Below, piece after piece: positions 13,020 through 24,475 of a stretch of DNA of 64,000 nt. The notes under the pieces are model-generated. The model saw nothing but the letters and a program-made list of their open reading frames with translations. It was not told the DNA's origin and did no database searches. A program made the translations under genes and the position numbers. Location of the stretch: NCBI RefSeq assembly GCF_028858725.1, contig NC_084762.1, positions 35,732,298 through 35,796,297 on the forward strand, read 5' to 3'. The first letter of the stretch is position 1. Every line of letters starts with the position of its first letter. This DNA is from Colius striatus. Taxonomy: Eukaryota > Chordata > Aves > Coliiformes > Coliidae.

Positions 13020-13960
13020 GTACAATACGTTGCACACAGTAAGATATTCAGCCTAATTCACTCTTTGTTTTGTTTCAGTTCAGCTGCACGAGGGCACAAA
13101 TGCGTCTGTGTTATATCTTCTCTTGTGACTGATGTTGCAGACTATTGCCATAGGGTTTTGTGAAATGGGATCTTAGTTAATCTAGGGCATTGTCTTTGTA
13201 GTGCTAAATTCTTATTTGCAAACATAATGTTCTGGCATTGATGCAACAGGGGAACATTAGTGATTTTTTTTTTCATTTAGAATAGACTGTATGTATGTGT
13301 TTTTAATAAACTTCTATTCTAAAGCTCTTTCTCCCTATTCTGCATTTGATCTGAGACATTTATAACACATTGCATCATGTCACATTGATGTCTTTAGCCA
13401 GTCAAGCCAAATATTCATAAACCCCATGTGCCCAAACAGAAAATGCACAATGCTAAGGAGAAAAGTAGACGATATTTTTTTAAAGCTTCCACAGGAAGGC
13501 AATTCTAGCTTTTAAACATACACACACGTACAGACAAGGTTTTGGAAAAATTGTCTGTCCATAGGCTGTTCTCAGCCTGGAAGGATGGTATCACTTAGAA
13601 ATCAATGGCTTTTCTTTGCACTTTGTTGAAAGCTCTCATGTTTCCATTTTTCTTTTATTTCAGGAACGTGTTGTTATTTGGTGTACTAAGGATCTGGTCT
13701 GAGGAACTGGTGCAGAATCAGGATTTCCAAATTGGATGATATTATAAAAGTGTGCTGCAGACAACATTTGATGTAAACAGGGTCTGGAAGAGATTTGATG
13801 AGATTGTGAAAAAATGGAGATGGGATGCAGATTCATTAATAAAACAGCCCGTGGCTAGTGAATGTAAAGCCTGATTGATCACAATTACTGCAGTTCATAA
13901 TTGGAAAAGCAGACGTTGTAGGACATGTAGGAAGTAAAGCTGGTCTGACATCAGAACTGA
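13020..13960. promoter_or_regulatory. Candidate conserved non-coding block
   Basis: This stretch is complex, non-repetitive and AT-rich. It includes GTTAATCTAGGG near 13177, TTCATAATTGGAAAAG near 13894, and long stretches free of simple repeats and of open frames. That texture is typical of deeply conserved non-coding elements flanking developmental genes. No alignment was possible, so the call is an impression. Confidence 0.22.
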
Positions 13961-15154
13961 GCCTCATGTATTTATTGGGTGGCAACTACAGAAATCCATC
14001 TCTCTCTTGTGATGGGCATGTTTCCCAAACAGTGTTTGAAGTGGTTGATTTACGACATCAGCAAGCTTTCAGACTGATTATCAGAAGGGCCCTCTCAGAA
14101 ACCTGCTCGGACAAAGAAAATAGATTCCCCACATGTGCCTCCCAACACACACACGTGACACACTGGAACTGGGTGCTTTGCTTTGAATTAACGCCAACCA
14201 CGCGCTGTGCAAGCACTCAACACCCTGTCACCATCCCTTACTGCCAGGAGCCATGCTCATCCCCTTGGAAGCACAGGTGAAAAAGGTTCTGTGAGGTGCT
14301 ACTCACCTGAGGGGTCAGCTCTCTGCTGCACATCTAGGTGCATGAGTTCTGTGTGCAGCCATGGCTGGCCAGTCAGTTAAAGATCTCCTTGTAGGAGCAC
14401 TTAAAACCCGACTCTCTTCTTTGTGCAAGCTTCTATGTGCTCAGTAGAGACAATCCCATGCAGTATCATTGTATGTATGTTTCAAACCCATAAGAGCTCC
14501 ATGCTTGAATGACAGGAGCTCATGCTCAAAGCTGACAGGGATAGTCAGGAGAAGGGATGAGGCGCAGCAGAGCAAATATGATATGGGCTCTTTTCTGCTC
14601 AGTGTCCACATCAGCCTACAGCATCTGGTTTGTGGGTATGCTGAGCACATTCACAGTGAGAAACACCAAAGGCCAGGATGAAGCATCAGAAAGGTGGTCA
14701 TATACCAGGGACATCTCCTTGAAGACTTAGCTTTGGGGAGATAATGCTTATGTCAGCTTAAATGAGGTCTGCCAGATAGTCAGAGATCTGACTCTGCATT
14801 CTGCAGTTCTCCATGTATGAAAGAAGAAAAATATTCCCTCATGATACCTTAGTGGTACTAAAAGAGGACAAAGCCATGAAGGGCTGGGAAGCACTCAAGA
14901 TACCAGAGTGGTAAGTACCAGAAGAAAAGTCCACAGAAAATTACTCATCCAGCCTCTGGAGCAGGCTTTCAACAGCACACAATAAACTAGGCATGGGGCC
15001 ACCCACTAAAGTACCAAGACAAATTATTGCATATCTGTGTGTTGAGTGAGCCCCTGCATGCCATCCATGGCACGGCAGAGTGCAGGGGAGGATGCTGGGC
15101 TGCAGCCACCCACCCATGCAGCAGCCAAACCACGGCTGAGGAGGTGTCAAGTGA
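13961..15154. other. Intergenic DNA, nothing recognised
   Basis: Moderate-GC sequence without repeats that I can name. Open frames up to 104 codons (13966-14280 plus) show no coding character. Confidence 0.5.
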
Positions 15155-15358
15155 GGAATCATAGAAGCACAATGCTAGGGGTTGGAAGGGACCTGTAGAG
15201 ATCATCTAGCCAACCTCCCTGCTCAAGCAGGTCCACCTAGGTCACGTCACACAGGAACATGTCCAGGTGGGTTTTGAATACCTCCAGAGAAGGAAACGCC
15301 ATACCCTCCCTGGGCAGCCTGTGCCAGGGCTCTTTCACTCTCATGTGATGATTCCTCA
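15155..15358 (-). mobile_element. CR1 non-LTR retrotransposon, 3'-end fragment
   Basis: This is the reverse complement of the avian CR1 3' region. It starts at the left with AATCATAGAA, a decayed form of the terminal ATTCTATG repeats, then GGTTGGAAGGGACCT, then GATCATCTAG and the CAGGTCCACCTAGGTCA segment. Similarity fades after about 15358. Only the last 200 or so bases of the element remain, which is the usual result of early termination of target-primed reverse transcription. It is more diverged than the copy at 61.5-62.1 kb, suggesting an older insertion. It contains no coding frame. Confidence 0.9.
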
Positions 15359-18289
15359 AGAGGAAGCAGGAGCTGAGTCATGAACCCCCCTTAGAAGAAG
15401 AGAGGACAAGATATGCATCCCTGCCTCTTTGCAGGGACTTTCGGAGCTCACTATTGGACAAAGGCCATCCCAGCCCCTGGCACAGAAGAGCAGACTGATA
15501 ACAATTTCTGCTGCGTTAACACTTTGTCTACCAAATCTTGGAGTGAGATACCAACTGACTGACTGTCAGATTAAATAAGTTTGGTTATCTTCCCTTGCTG
15601 ACTCCAACAGGCATGTTGCCTAAGACTTGGCTCCTGCTCCGTGGCAGTAGGCTTTTGTCTACATCATCAGTCTACCACAGACCACATCACAACCCAGTAA
15701 AACACACAGTTTCTATAGCAGAGTGGTCTGTGAGCAGTTTTACCAGGTATGCAGCAAGCCTGTTCCTGTCAGAGACAACCGTTTTTCTGCAGGAACAGGA
15801 AATTCACCCATGGAATTGAGAGAAAACAATAATAAAAAGGGGTCAGGGTGTCTAGAGACAAGTCTGAGTCACTCAGTATCCAGTGGATCCAAGGCCACAG
15901 CTACTAGACAAAAATGCTCCTAGAAATTACTGCTTCCATTTGCTCTAAATACCTGCAGTACCTGCTGTCCCTAAATGTTATTATCATGGCTCACATCATA
16001 TGGATTTAAGACAGTAGCCTGAGTAGAAACACCCCAGACGGTGCCTAGCTGCTCTGAGCCAAAGCAAGGCAGCCATCCTGGTGTTTTGGATGCATCCCTC
16101 TAGGTTTCCCTTCACCTGTCATCCCCACCAGCCTGCTGCCAGCCAACAGTGTCATTGCCTTCTGTTCAACAGGCCACAGCAGCCTCAGCCCCTCTGCTGC
16201 CCTGGCAAGAGTAGGCAGTGGGCTTGAGACATACACATCTCTCTCTGGGTCCCCAGACTTTCCTTTGCCGACTCCTTCTTAACCTTGAATTAAAGCAACG
16301 GAAAAAAAATCAGCTGAATGATTTGCTTTGCAAATTCATAGGCAAGGCTTTCGATCTGCAAGCAAAAATGAGAAGAAAGAGTAAGGCCGAGAGGACGGCC
16401 AGATGTCCCTAGCAAGAGAAAAATCCTCCTGGAGCTGGGCATCTGGATTTCACAGTTACCAAACACCAGCAGTCACCACCATATGCTGAGCAGAAAACAC
16501 AAACCTGTTCCACACCCCCAGTGACAGAGGAACACATTGGCAGACTGAAGAAGCTTATCAGGATTTGGAGGAAAGTCCTGAAACTCTCTCAGCAGAAGAA
16601 ATCCACTAGAAAGATTTTACTTGCAACAGAAACAAGTCTTTTCCTTTCCCTAGTGACCCTCTGTCTTACCTGGAAGAGACCTCCTGTGCGAATCTGGAGA
16701 TGTCAGAAGCCCGTTCCTGACCTGGGGCCATGGGCAGCACTGCACTTGCTATGGCCAGACCTTAAACCAAGATGCTGCATCCTGCAAGACACAGCAAGGA
16801 CAATTGGATGCAGGTACCAAATTGCTTGTGTCTGCCCTGTGCATTGGTGGAGCAGGAAGGAGAACAGAGGAGGTGAAGGTAGCTGAACTTGTGTGTGTCT
16901 GCCGGAAAGGCACTGAATTTGATCTTCCCATATTGGCTGCTCCTTGTCCCTCAGCTCCTGTGTGTGTGGCTGTTATGTGAGCACTCATTGCTTTCAGTTC
17001 TTGGTAACTCAGTTGGATTTCTGCTTTCAGAACCATCTTGTTGAGCTCAGTTCCTAGCAGGCTAAGAATCAAAGGCTCTGCCTTTGGATTTCCTCAATCG
17101 TTGCCTTTAACCAGATATCCTCTGGTGGCATTTAAGATTTCCCAACCAGCTCTCCCAAGAAGGATGACTTTCAATGTGTATCTGTTGACCATTGTATAGA
17201 TCTTGAAGCTCATGGCCACTTGCATAATAAGGGATATAATCTAGAAGAAGTAACAAACCAATCACCCGTTCTTCCACTCCCTGCAGATCCAGGTGGATCA
17301 CTCCTGAACGTGACCAACTGGTGACAGAAGTCCACATGCAGGACCTGTGAGAAGCTGAATCAGCCCATGGAAAAGCTGCAATGAGTAATGAGAAATCAAA
17401 ACAGTAAGAGTGATCAGAGGTTGTGGGAATGTGGAAGAAAAGCCATCCCAAAATTAAGCTATTGCTGCCCAGGGGACTGCTATTCTTTCTAACTGAAACT
17501 CCCAGAAGCCAGTGGTCCTCAGTTAATACCGACCTCCAGGGCAGGGCTATGCATTACAACTGGTCATTCAAAGTAGCCTTGATAAATGCGTTGCTGCCAG
17601 AGGACACGTGTTTTAAACAAGGTCAAGTGCCCTGTTATGTTGCAGGACATAATCCCAGTTTGTGTACCAGTTGTCTACCACATTTCAAATGCATGACACA
17701 GGCTGCATCTTACCTGCCTGCTGTGGGTCTTCCCTCCTCCACCACTGTTCCCAAATCCTTTACCTTCACTTAAGAACATACCAATAGAAAAATGGCAAAG
17801 CTGGGTTTGTACAAATGGAGCTGGTGGAAGCTACTGCTCCGTGCTCTTCACAATCAAACCTTATCTTATAATGATGGTGAAAGTCCATTTGTATTCTACC
17901 ATTTTGAAGAAGAAAAGTTTTAAATGTTGTATTTTGTCCTGTTTTCTTTTGTTTTTCCCCAGTTAAAGAAAAGCTTGGCTTCCTTTGCCGGTCATATTAA
18001 ATACTGTATTTAAATATCTGATAACAAGTAGACTTTTAAAGAAGTGTTGCTATCCCCATTACACACACACAAGGTAGATTTCACAGTGGACTACTCTTGC
18101 ATGCCTATTTCCTCCATAGTTTTACTTACCATTCTTACAGAGGATAAACAGACAGACATGCACTTACGTATTTTGAAGAGCTTATTTCCTCATACTCTAC
18201 GGGCGATTTCTTTGAACACCCTTTCACCATTTGCAATTGTGCCCTTGGAAGTTTTAGCAATATTTGTTTCAGATAAGTTTATTTTTGTA
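15359..18289. other. Intergenic DNA, no supported gene
   Basis: Open frames of 107-121 codons at 16521-16886 plus, 16749-17072 minus, 17107-17451 minus and 17423-17773 plus lie in overlapping and alternative frames and have no recognisable domain. A short AC dinucleotide run is at 18061-18070. Nothing else was seen. Confidence 0.5.
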
Positions 18290-18490
18290 TGATTGATTGA
18301 AATCTCAAGCCGCAATTAAGAAAATTGCAGCGATAACCATTAAAGGGATAGCGTCATTTTCCCCCCTTTCCACTAAAATGTCAGGTTTCAATGTCACCGC
18401 AAGATAACCCAATCGCGTGCTTGTACACCGTTCACCCGGGCTGGAGTGAGCGTAAAACTGTCTGGAGTACTAATTACAAATGACTAGAAA
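18290..18490. promoter_or_regulatory. Candidate conserved enhancer-like element with a PBX-HOX-type site
   Basis: The block opens with TGATTGAT (18290-18297), which fits the PBX-HOX composite consensus TGATTNAT. It continues with dense non-repetitive sequence containing several CpGs in an otherwise CpG-poor region (near 18345, 18397, 18414, 18429 and 18437) and ends in TAATTA (18471-18476), a core homeodomain site. It has no coding frame. It looks like a conserved non-coding element; whether it acts as an enhancer is inference. Confidence 0.35.
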
Positions 18491-18764
18491 TAATGACACG
18501 CGGCAGAAGGAAAATGAAAGGCCCTGGTCCTTATTACTTAACCACCGAGGTGTACACGCGCAGCAATGCAGGTTATTGTGAAGCAGTCTATTTGGTAAAT
18601 ATACAAACATCCATCCCCACTTGTAGATTAGCCTCAGTCCCTCCCCCCATCTCCCTCTGTCTCTCTGCCCTTTCTTTCTCTCCAATTATAAACCAGCACC
18701 AGGTTTTCTCATCAGCCATCTCCATGTCTCCAAATGGCTTTTCAGTGTCAGGCCTATCAGGAAA

Positions 18765-18905
18765 TTAACTCATCACGCAGTGACAGCTGCTAATTTTTTC
18801 CCCTTACATGTCAGATGGATCGCCTGCTGAAGCTAATAATGAATCACCAATCCCTGATTAGAAGGTGCTTCCGAAACATATAACTGCCATCTGAGCTAAC
18901 TTTTT
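18765..18905. promoter_or_regulatory. Candidate conserved enhancer-like element with MEIS and homeodomain sites
   Basis: It contains TGACAG (18781-18786, MEIS/TGIF type) overlapping the E-box CAGCTG (18784-18789), directly followed by CTAATTT. Further on come GCTAATAATGAATCA and CTGATTAG. The cluster of TAAT and GATTA cores beside a TALE-class site, within 150 bases of non-repetitive sequence, is the pattern expected of a developmental enhancer. Function is inference. Confidence 0.35.
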
Positions 18906-21900
18906 TCTTCATATAAAATGATATCACCCTAGAGGAGTAGAAAACGAATTGTATTCTTCAACAAGATGGAACAGGGGTAGGCTGTTTAAGTGAGCTGTGT
19001 GCTATCTTAAATTATGGGCTAATATTGCGCAGTAAAATAAGTGAAAACTCACAGCTCTTTTTTATTTTGCCAAATGAATGACCTTTATTCCATTACTTAA
19101 TTCTCTCACTACAGCTAACTCTTGTTTCAAATTTCAGGAGTGGCTTTGTCTTCACCCTCCCTCTTTCTTATTCTGTTTACAGTTTTTGTGCTCAAGAAGT
19201 CTACTGGGCAGGGAAAAGTTGGACAAAAGCCCCAGAAGTTGCCTTCTGAGGCCTGCGTCTACTATGCCAGCCCCTTGTGCTGCTCTGCCAGTAGCTCCAA
19301 TCCCATGTCTCAATACCCACGATTTTCTGAAAGGGACTCACCTTCATTTTAAGCTTGGGTTCGGTTCAAGGATAGCCCGAGGAGGAAGAACTTCGACACG
19401 CAGAGATTCCTACAGCGGTTATACAAGCTGAATCAAGTGTCCACCCAGATCACAAATATATTCCTTCCAGGACTCACAGCTAACACTTCTGGTATCAAAG
19501 CAGCATTTATAAATGACAGCAGTGCTCGCAGCACTGTGCACAATTTCCCTGTGCACACCTGAGCGCATTAACTATTGGCTCTGGCTTGTCTTGCTTCCAT
19601 AGTGATGTGAAGTTGGTAGTCAGGCAGAATGGTATGTAGCTGTGGGCACTTTTAAGTTGTGTTGGTTTTTGGGTTCTTTTTGGGTTTTTATTGGAAATAT
19701 TTCTCTGAATATAGTTTCCAGCTACCTCTAATTTCCCATTTTTCCTCAAAGTTGGAGCCTGAGTTCAGGGGCCAGGAGACACTGCCTGAGGAGGTGTATA
19801 TCTAGTTCTTAAGAAGTGGAAGGTGAAACTGCTTGCCAGAAACCCATCTTTTTTTAAAATTTTTTTTCCCCCCCTCTGGCTTTGTTTTCATTTAGGGTTT
19901 CTTTGTTCATTTTTGGTTGTTGTTGGGTTTGTTTTGTTGTTTTTTTTTTCCTCCTGCATACTAAGGAGGCTCAAGGCTTCCTAAACACTTACATACTTAC
20001 CTGTTTGGCATTGTCACAGTTATGATCCAACTTTGCTAATGCTCATTTAGAATGAATAGTGGAGAGGAAATTAAACCAATGGCTCTGGCAGTCAGAACAT
20101 CAGAAGGCAACTGACTGACATGGGATTATCACACTCCCAACAACCGCTTCTATTACAGTGTAGCCCTCGATTTCTCCCACAGACAGGCAACTGAAGGTGT
20201 TAAAACCAAACAGCAAAATACACTTTTAGGACTGAATGGTTGCCTGGGCTATACTCCTCCCCAGATCCACTGCACAAGTTGTTCTGTGCTCTGATGGCAG
20301 ACGCTACCTGTGGCAAACGGCTCCTGCAGCCCCTGAGCCTGCTCCCTGACGTGGCACAGGTGCCTCACCAGCACCGTGCATGGCCACCCTGGGGACTCAG
20401 GTCCTTTTCAGGTGCTGCTGTACCCTGAGCACCTCCCTCCCACTGCCTTTTGCCCTGGGCAGAGGGCAGGGGGAAAACTTGCCAGATCCATGGAGAGATC
20501 CAACTAATCTCCTCCCGATTGGCGATACGGCACAGTGCCAGAAGCTTAAGCATGAGAGAGTGATAAATGCCAGAGATGAGTTTTCTAAGCCCCGTGAGAG
20601 ATCTGCCATAGCTTCAACTTTTGGTGTATGATAGAGAGCAGGTTGAGACAGTGTGCAGAGTGCTTAAGCACAGTCCTTCAGCCTGCACAGGAACAAACAT
20701 CACCCTTGATTTCTAATGTTACATTTGTGGGGCACTAATAAGTTAACTTTAAAGTGCATATTTAAAAAGAAAGAGGAAGAAGTAAAAAAAAACCTGCAGC
20801 CCTAGAAAAATATTAGCTCTTGTGATCAGGCTGCACTCAGAGAGAAGTACCGTTAACCTGGGCTGCCAGGTAATTACAGCACACAGTAGGTTAGTGAATC
20901 CTTTCCAGTGCTCCCAAGCACAGGAACACCTACCACTGTTTTTTGCCTTTTTTTTTTTTTTTATGCAAAGGTCTGCTCTTTTCATTGTGCATACAATGTG
21001 ATTGCTGGTTTGACACTGCAGGCTACACTGGTTTTATGAAGGATTAAATGCCACCTGAGACATATTTATCCTAAATAAATCACAAATGGTAAACTGCAGC
21101 ATGTCAGTGTCAACACCCTGTACTGCAGCAGAAAGGTTAGCCATACAGGACTAAGCACAGCGAAGAATTAGCATCCAAGCTGCAAGACCACAGGGCTACA
21201 GTTAACAGGAGAAATGATCAAGAAGAAATATTTCCACTGAAAAACATTCAGTTTTTTGAACATCTGTGAGAGTCTTGCAGAGGGCCATCATTTTGTAAAG
21301 GTCACCTTTTTCCTGATAACAAACGGGAGTTGATCCTGTCACTGTTTGCTGAAGACAGTACTTAAGAGTAAGTGAACAGCCTGTCACTTTTAAGAAAGAT
21401 GAGCAAGTCAAACTCGGCTAATTATGAATCTCCATGTCTAACTTGAAATTTACTTTTTTGGGGGCTTGACAAAGACACAACCTTAATACCTGGAAAACAA
21501 TAATATTTTAAAAATAATAATAAAAAGAGATGAAAAGACAGCAGGATCTTATGGCCCTAGAATGAAGCACCTTTTCTCAGCAGCTCTGTCAGGAAATACG
21601 TTTTTAAACAGTTGCTTCAGGAAGGAACTATTGTTTTACCTCACCCCAACTTTCTTACAGTTGGTATTTTTAAGATATTAAACATGATAGGAAACCCAGT
21701 TATCTCTAGAGTCGGCATGGCTTATACCCTAAACACTTACACAATTATATTAAGCATGCATGAGGCACACTTCAGAAATTAGATTCTTTTATCTTTATCT
21801 ATCTGGTGAGCTAGAGAAAGGAAAAAAGGAGAAAATGCACAGACATAACAGATAGCGTTCGTTTGCTCCTGCTGAATGCCAGTTCTGTTTATTGCTTAAT

Positions 21901-22816
21901 ATTAAAAATCATGATGCTTCATTTTAATGCTAACATTTTATTTGAAAGGCAAAACAAACAAACAAAAAAAATCCCAAACCTTGGCAGCTTTATAATTTAC
22001 ACTTTTTGTTTAAAGAAACAAAAGCAGTTGTATCATGAAACAAATGTTTTCAACATGAACTTGTACTGACCAATTGCCGTATATCCACAAGTAAATAACT
22101 GACATTCTGGACTAAGCAAGAAATACAAGGTCACCTTTTTTTTTTTCCTTTTTTTCTACTTGTTAATGTCAATGTCAGAATTTTCTTAAAAAAAAACCCC
22201 ATAACATTTCAGAAGTCGCTCACGAAATGAACTGCAAAATGGTATTCATATGAAGCATTATTTCTAGGAAAAGCAAAACACTGACAGTGACACTATTTTT
22301 TTATTTTTCAAAAAAATGCACATCTCTTCTGTAGGACTCTCATCTAAAATTAAGTGGAAGTTACAGTATCAAGTTCTTCTTCCCAAATATGTATAATCAA
22401 GGATTTGCTGAGGTGTAGCTTTTCTGAGGTCTTCTTCAGGGAAAGTCCTATGTGCTATCATGAAAGAGTAAGCTACTAAGAAAAAATTTAGTTTAGATGC
22501 AAAAAATACTTATTTTGATGACATATTTGTAGCCAGGGGTATTCTAAAGATTGTAGAAAGCAAAATGTCATCCGTTCTTTAAAACGAAGAAGGACATTGA
22601 TTATAGGATGTAAGCTGAGGTGTTTGCCTTGTTATTGTGGGGTTTGGTTTTTTTGCTTATTCATCTGTTCACAAAATGTACATGTAAGTGAAATTATTCT
22701 ACTTCTGAGATTATGTAAGACAAAAATGACAGCAAGCAGGGAATTACCCCCAGATAAACTAACATTTAAAAGACCCAAACAACAAAGAAAGGAGTGAACA
22801 GAATAACATCTACTTA
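18906..22816. other. 3' flank of ZNF407, no other gene seen
   Basis: No supported gene. The segment 19848-19953 is T-rich with irregular TTTG and TTG units. Poly(T) runs occur near 20948-20962 and 22137-22157. Sense-strand AATAAA hexamers near 22305, 21942 and 21893 could end longer ZNF407 transcripts, in which case part of this block is 3' UTR. Confidence 0.45.
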
Positions 22817-22840
22817 GGGGCCGGGGTGGGGGTGGATGGG
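22817..22840 (+). other. G-quadruplex-type motif on the template strand past the poly(A) signal
   Basis: There are four guanine runs of 4, 4, 5 and 3 separated by CC, T and TGGAT. This fits the standard G3+N1-7 pattern for intramolecular quadruplex formation. The run lies on the plus strand, the template for the minus-strand ZNF407 gene, and begins about 7 bases beyond its first poly(A) signal. Its surroundings are AT-rich, so it stands out locally. Confidence 0.55.
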
Positions 22841-23118
22841 TAGCTTTTTATTCTTTGTTGTACCCTAAAATGCTTGGGTTTACAATAAACCCATATAGTA
22901 ATTCTTATAGCTATGGTAACAAGACTGTACTATCTTTTTAAGTGAACTTCTCCTAGCAGCTGACCTTCCCGCAGGGTACATATTTTTTACCTGGCTAGGA
23001 GGATGTTGTATTGAGAAAGTTTTACAGAAAATGTTCCAGGAACACAGTGCCTCTATGAATCTGCTAATTTCCAGCTTTGCCCTGCACCAAGCCTAGGAGA
23101 TGAAGCTCTTCATGCTTG
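22840..23118 (-). other. ZNF407: Probable 3' untranslated region of ZNF407 (short form)
   Basis: This stretch runs from the stop codon to the first canonical poly(A) signal, about 270 bases. I see no AATAAA in the sense direction between the stop and 22852. Cleavage would be expected 10-30 bases past the signal, so the true end could lie anywhere from about 22840 to 22815. Further AATAAA hexamers in the same sense lie near 22305-22300, 21942-21937 and 21893-21888, so longer 3' UTR forms are possible. No conserved regulatory motif was recognised. Confidence 0.5.
22847..22852 (-). promoter_or_regulatory. Canonical poly(A) signal AATAAA for ZNF407
   Basis: The plus strand reads TTTATT here, which is AATAAA in the gene's sense. 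It is the first canonical hexamer after the stop codon. The RNA immediately downstream would be C-rich, not the usual GU-rich downstream element, so use of this site is uncertain. Confidence 0.5.
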
Positions 23119-24458
23119 TTATACTTTGTTATCTCTCTGGCCTTGAATGACTTGTGAGCCACCCTCTGTATAAATGACCATGCTTGTTAACTGTTCTCCT
23201 GCTCTACCAGGGGATACGGGTTCTGCTTTTAGAGTAGTACCAGCCTGTAAAATCTCTTGGGACCCTTCTGTCTCTATCACAGTGTGGGAGTACACACCAG
23301 GCTCCTCCTGCATGTCTGGAGGCAATTCTGTGACGATGTAGTGGGTTGCACCTTCAGAGAAGTCGCCATCAGAACCCTGAACCATGGCTTGAGCTAGTTC
23401 CTCCGAGACGATGATCTGTGATATTTCCCCATTTGACTCAACTAAATCCACGTGCTCGCTTTGGACGCTGAGCGCGTGGCTACCAGCTTCCTGCATAATT
23501 ATCTGAGAGCCTTCTCCTGCCACCATATGCACAGTCCCTTCCTCGTTTACAATGACCTGAGTGACACCTTCTTTCATCAGCTGGTCGGCTGCAGCCGTAT
23601 CACACACGGCAAACTGTAACACTCCTTGCACCATTTTCTTGAAGGCAACCTGAGCTCTCTCCTGAGACGCAATTATAGCCGAGGGGTGCACGACCTGCGT
23701 CACTACTTCCACAGGTTCGGTATCTTCCTGAGTCTCTTGAACTTCGTGGAACATTTGTATTTCTTGTCCCTCTGCATCGCTGGGAACGCTGTGTGTCTCT
23801 GGGTTTGGCATTTGCAAGAAATCTTTGTGACTAGACCTGTTTCTGTCAAGGAGTCCAGATTTGTTTTCCACTTCGCCCAGCTCTGTTACAGCACAAAGCA
23901 GGGCATCTAATGCCGAGGAGGAGTCTGGAGGATGGACTGTAGTTTCAGAAGCATCTAAAACTTCTTGTCGCATTATCTGCTGCAGTACAGTGCTACTGGA
24001 GTCAGGAACTGCATCGATTTGGACGGCCTCCTCCATATCTGCTCCTGTCCCTTCAACCACTACCACCTGTGTTGCACCATCTGCCAGCTGTTCTGTAAGT
24101 ATCTGCCCTGGAACCATACTGCTCACATGGGAGCCGTTCTGATTTGTAGTTATGACTTGCCCATCCTCTGTGATATGCACCACCCTGGCCATTTGACCAG
24201 CCATTGCTAGAGTCTGAAGGGTAGCTGCTGCTGTTTCTTCCACAGAGGCATCAATTGCAAAGTCGCCATCATATCCTTGAATAATAATAACTTGCTGAAC
24301 TTCTTCAGGTGACTGTGGCTGTCTTCTACTGCCCCGAAAGACCTTCTCTTTTACTGGAGAAACCTCTCCTACTGCTGCTGCAGTAAAAGGACTTGTAGTT
24401 TCCACAAAGGTTGCTCCTTGCCCCTTCAGTCGGCACTCATAGGACTTGGACACAATGC
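23119..24458 (-). CDS. ZNF407: ZNF407 terminal coding exon (C-terminal 445 residues, partial gene)
   Basis: This is the last coding exon of a large nuclear zinc-finger protein. The gene call rests on recognising the tail of ZNF407; no search was run. The frame is open for 445 codons and ends at TAA (23121-23119). The exon starts after a TTATCTTGTAG acceptor and splits a codon, with one base supplied by the previous exon (phase 1 intron), so the in-frame GTG and ATG further right are intronic. No C2H2 finger is present (cysteines only near residues 8, 188 and 285). Counting from the first complete codon, the tail is acidic and rich in Val, Ile and Gln. Short strand-turn motifs recur near residues 54-66, 91-103, 128-136, 300-321, 345-352 and 425-438, and a probable helix spans 266-283. 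'QGxDGDF' occurs twice (60-66, 360-366). In mammals ZNF407 is about 2,250 residues long and is reported to influence insulin-responsive glucose uptake; human variants are linked to neurodevelopmental disorder. The tail probably acts in transcriptional regulation. ZNF407 identity is likely but not proven; the exon being real is near certain. Confidence 0.85.
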
Positions 24459-24475
24459 CTACAAGATAAAACATG
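24459..24475 (-). other. 3' splice site of the ZNF407 terminal exon
   Basis: Read on the minus strand, the sequence runs TGTTTTATCTTGTAG and then GCATTGTGTCC. This is a short pyrimidine-rich stretch followed by the invariant AG. The long open frame is in register immediately after it, and the peptide encoded to its right (NSMFYLV) does not resemble the acidic tail. The pyrimidine tract is only moderate. The intron is phase 1. Confidence 0.75.

Noticed and set aside
23626..24210. Plus-strand open frames across the ZNF407 exon
   Set aside because: They are antisense shadows of the real coding frame.
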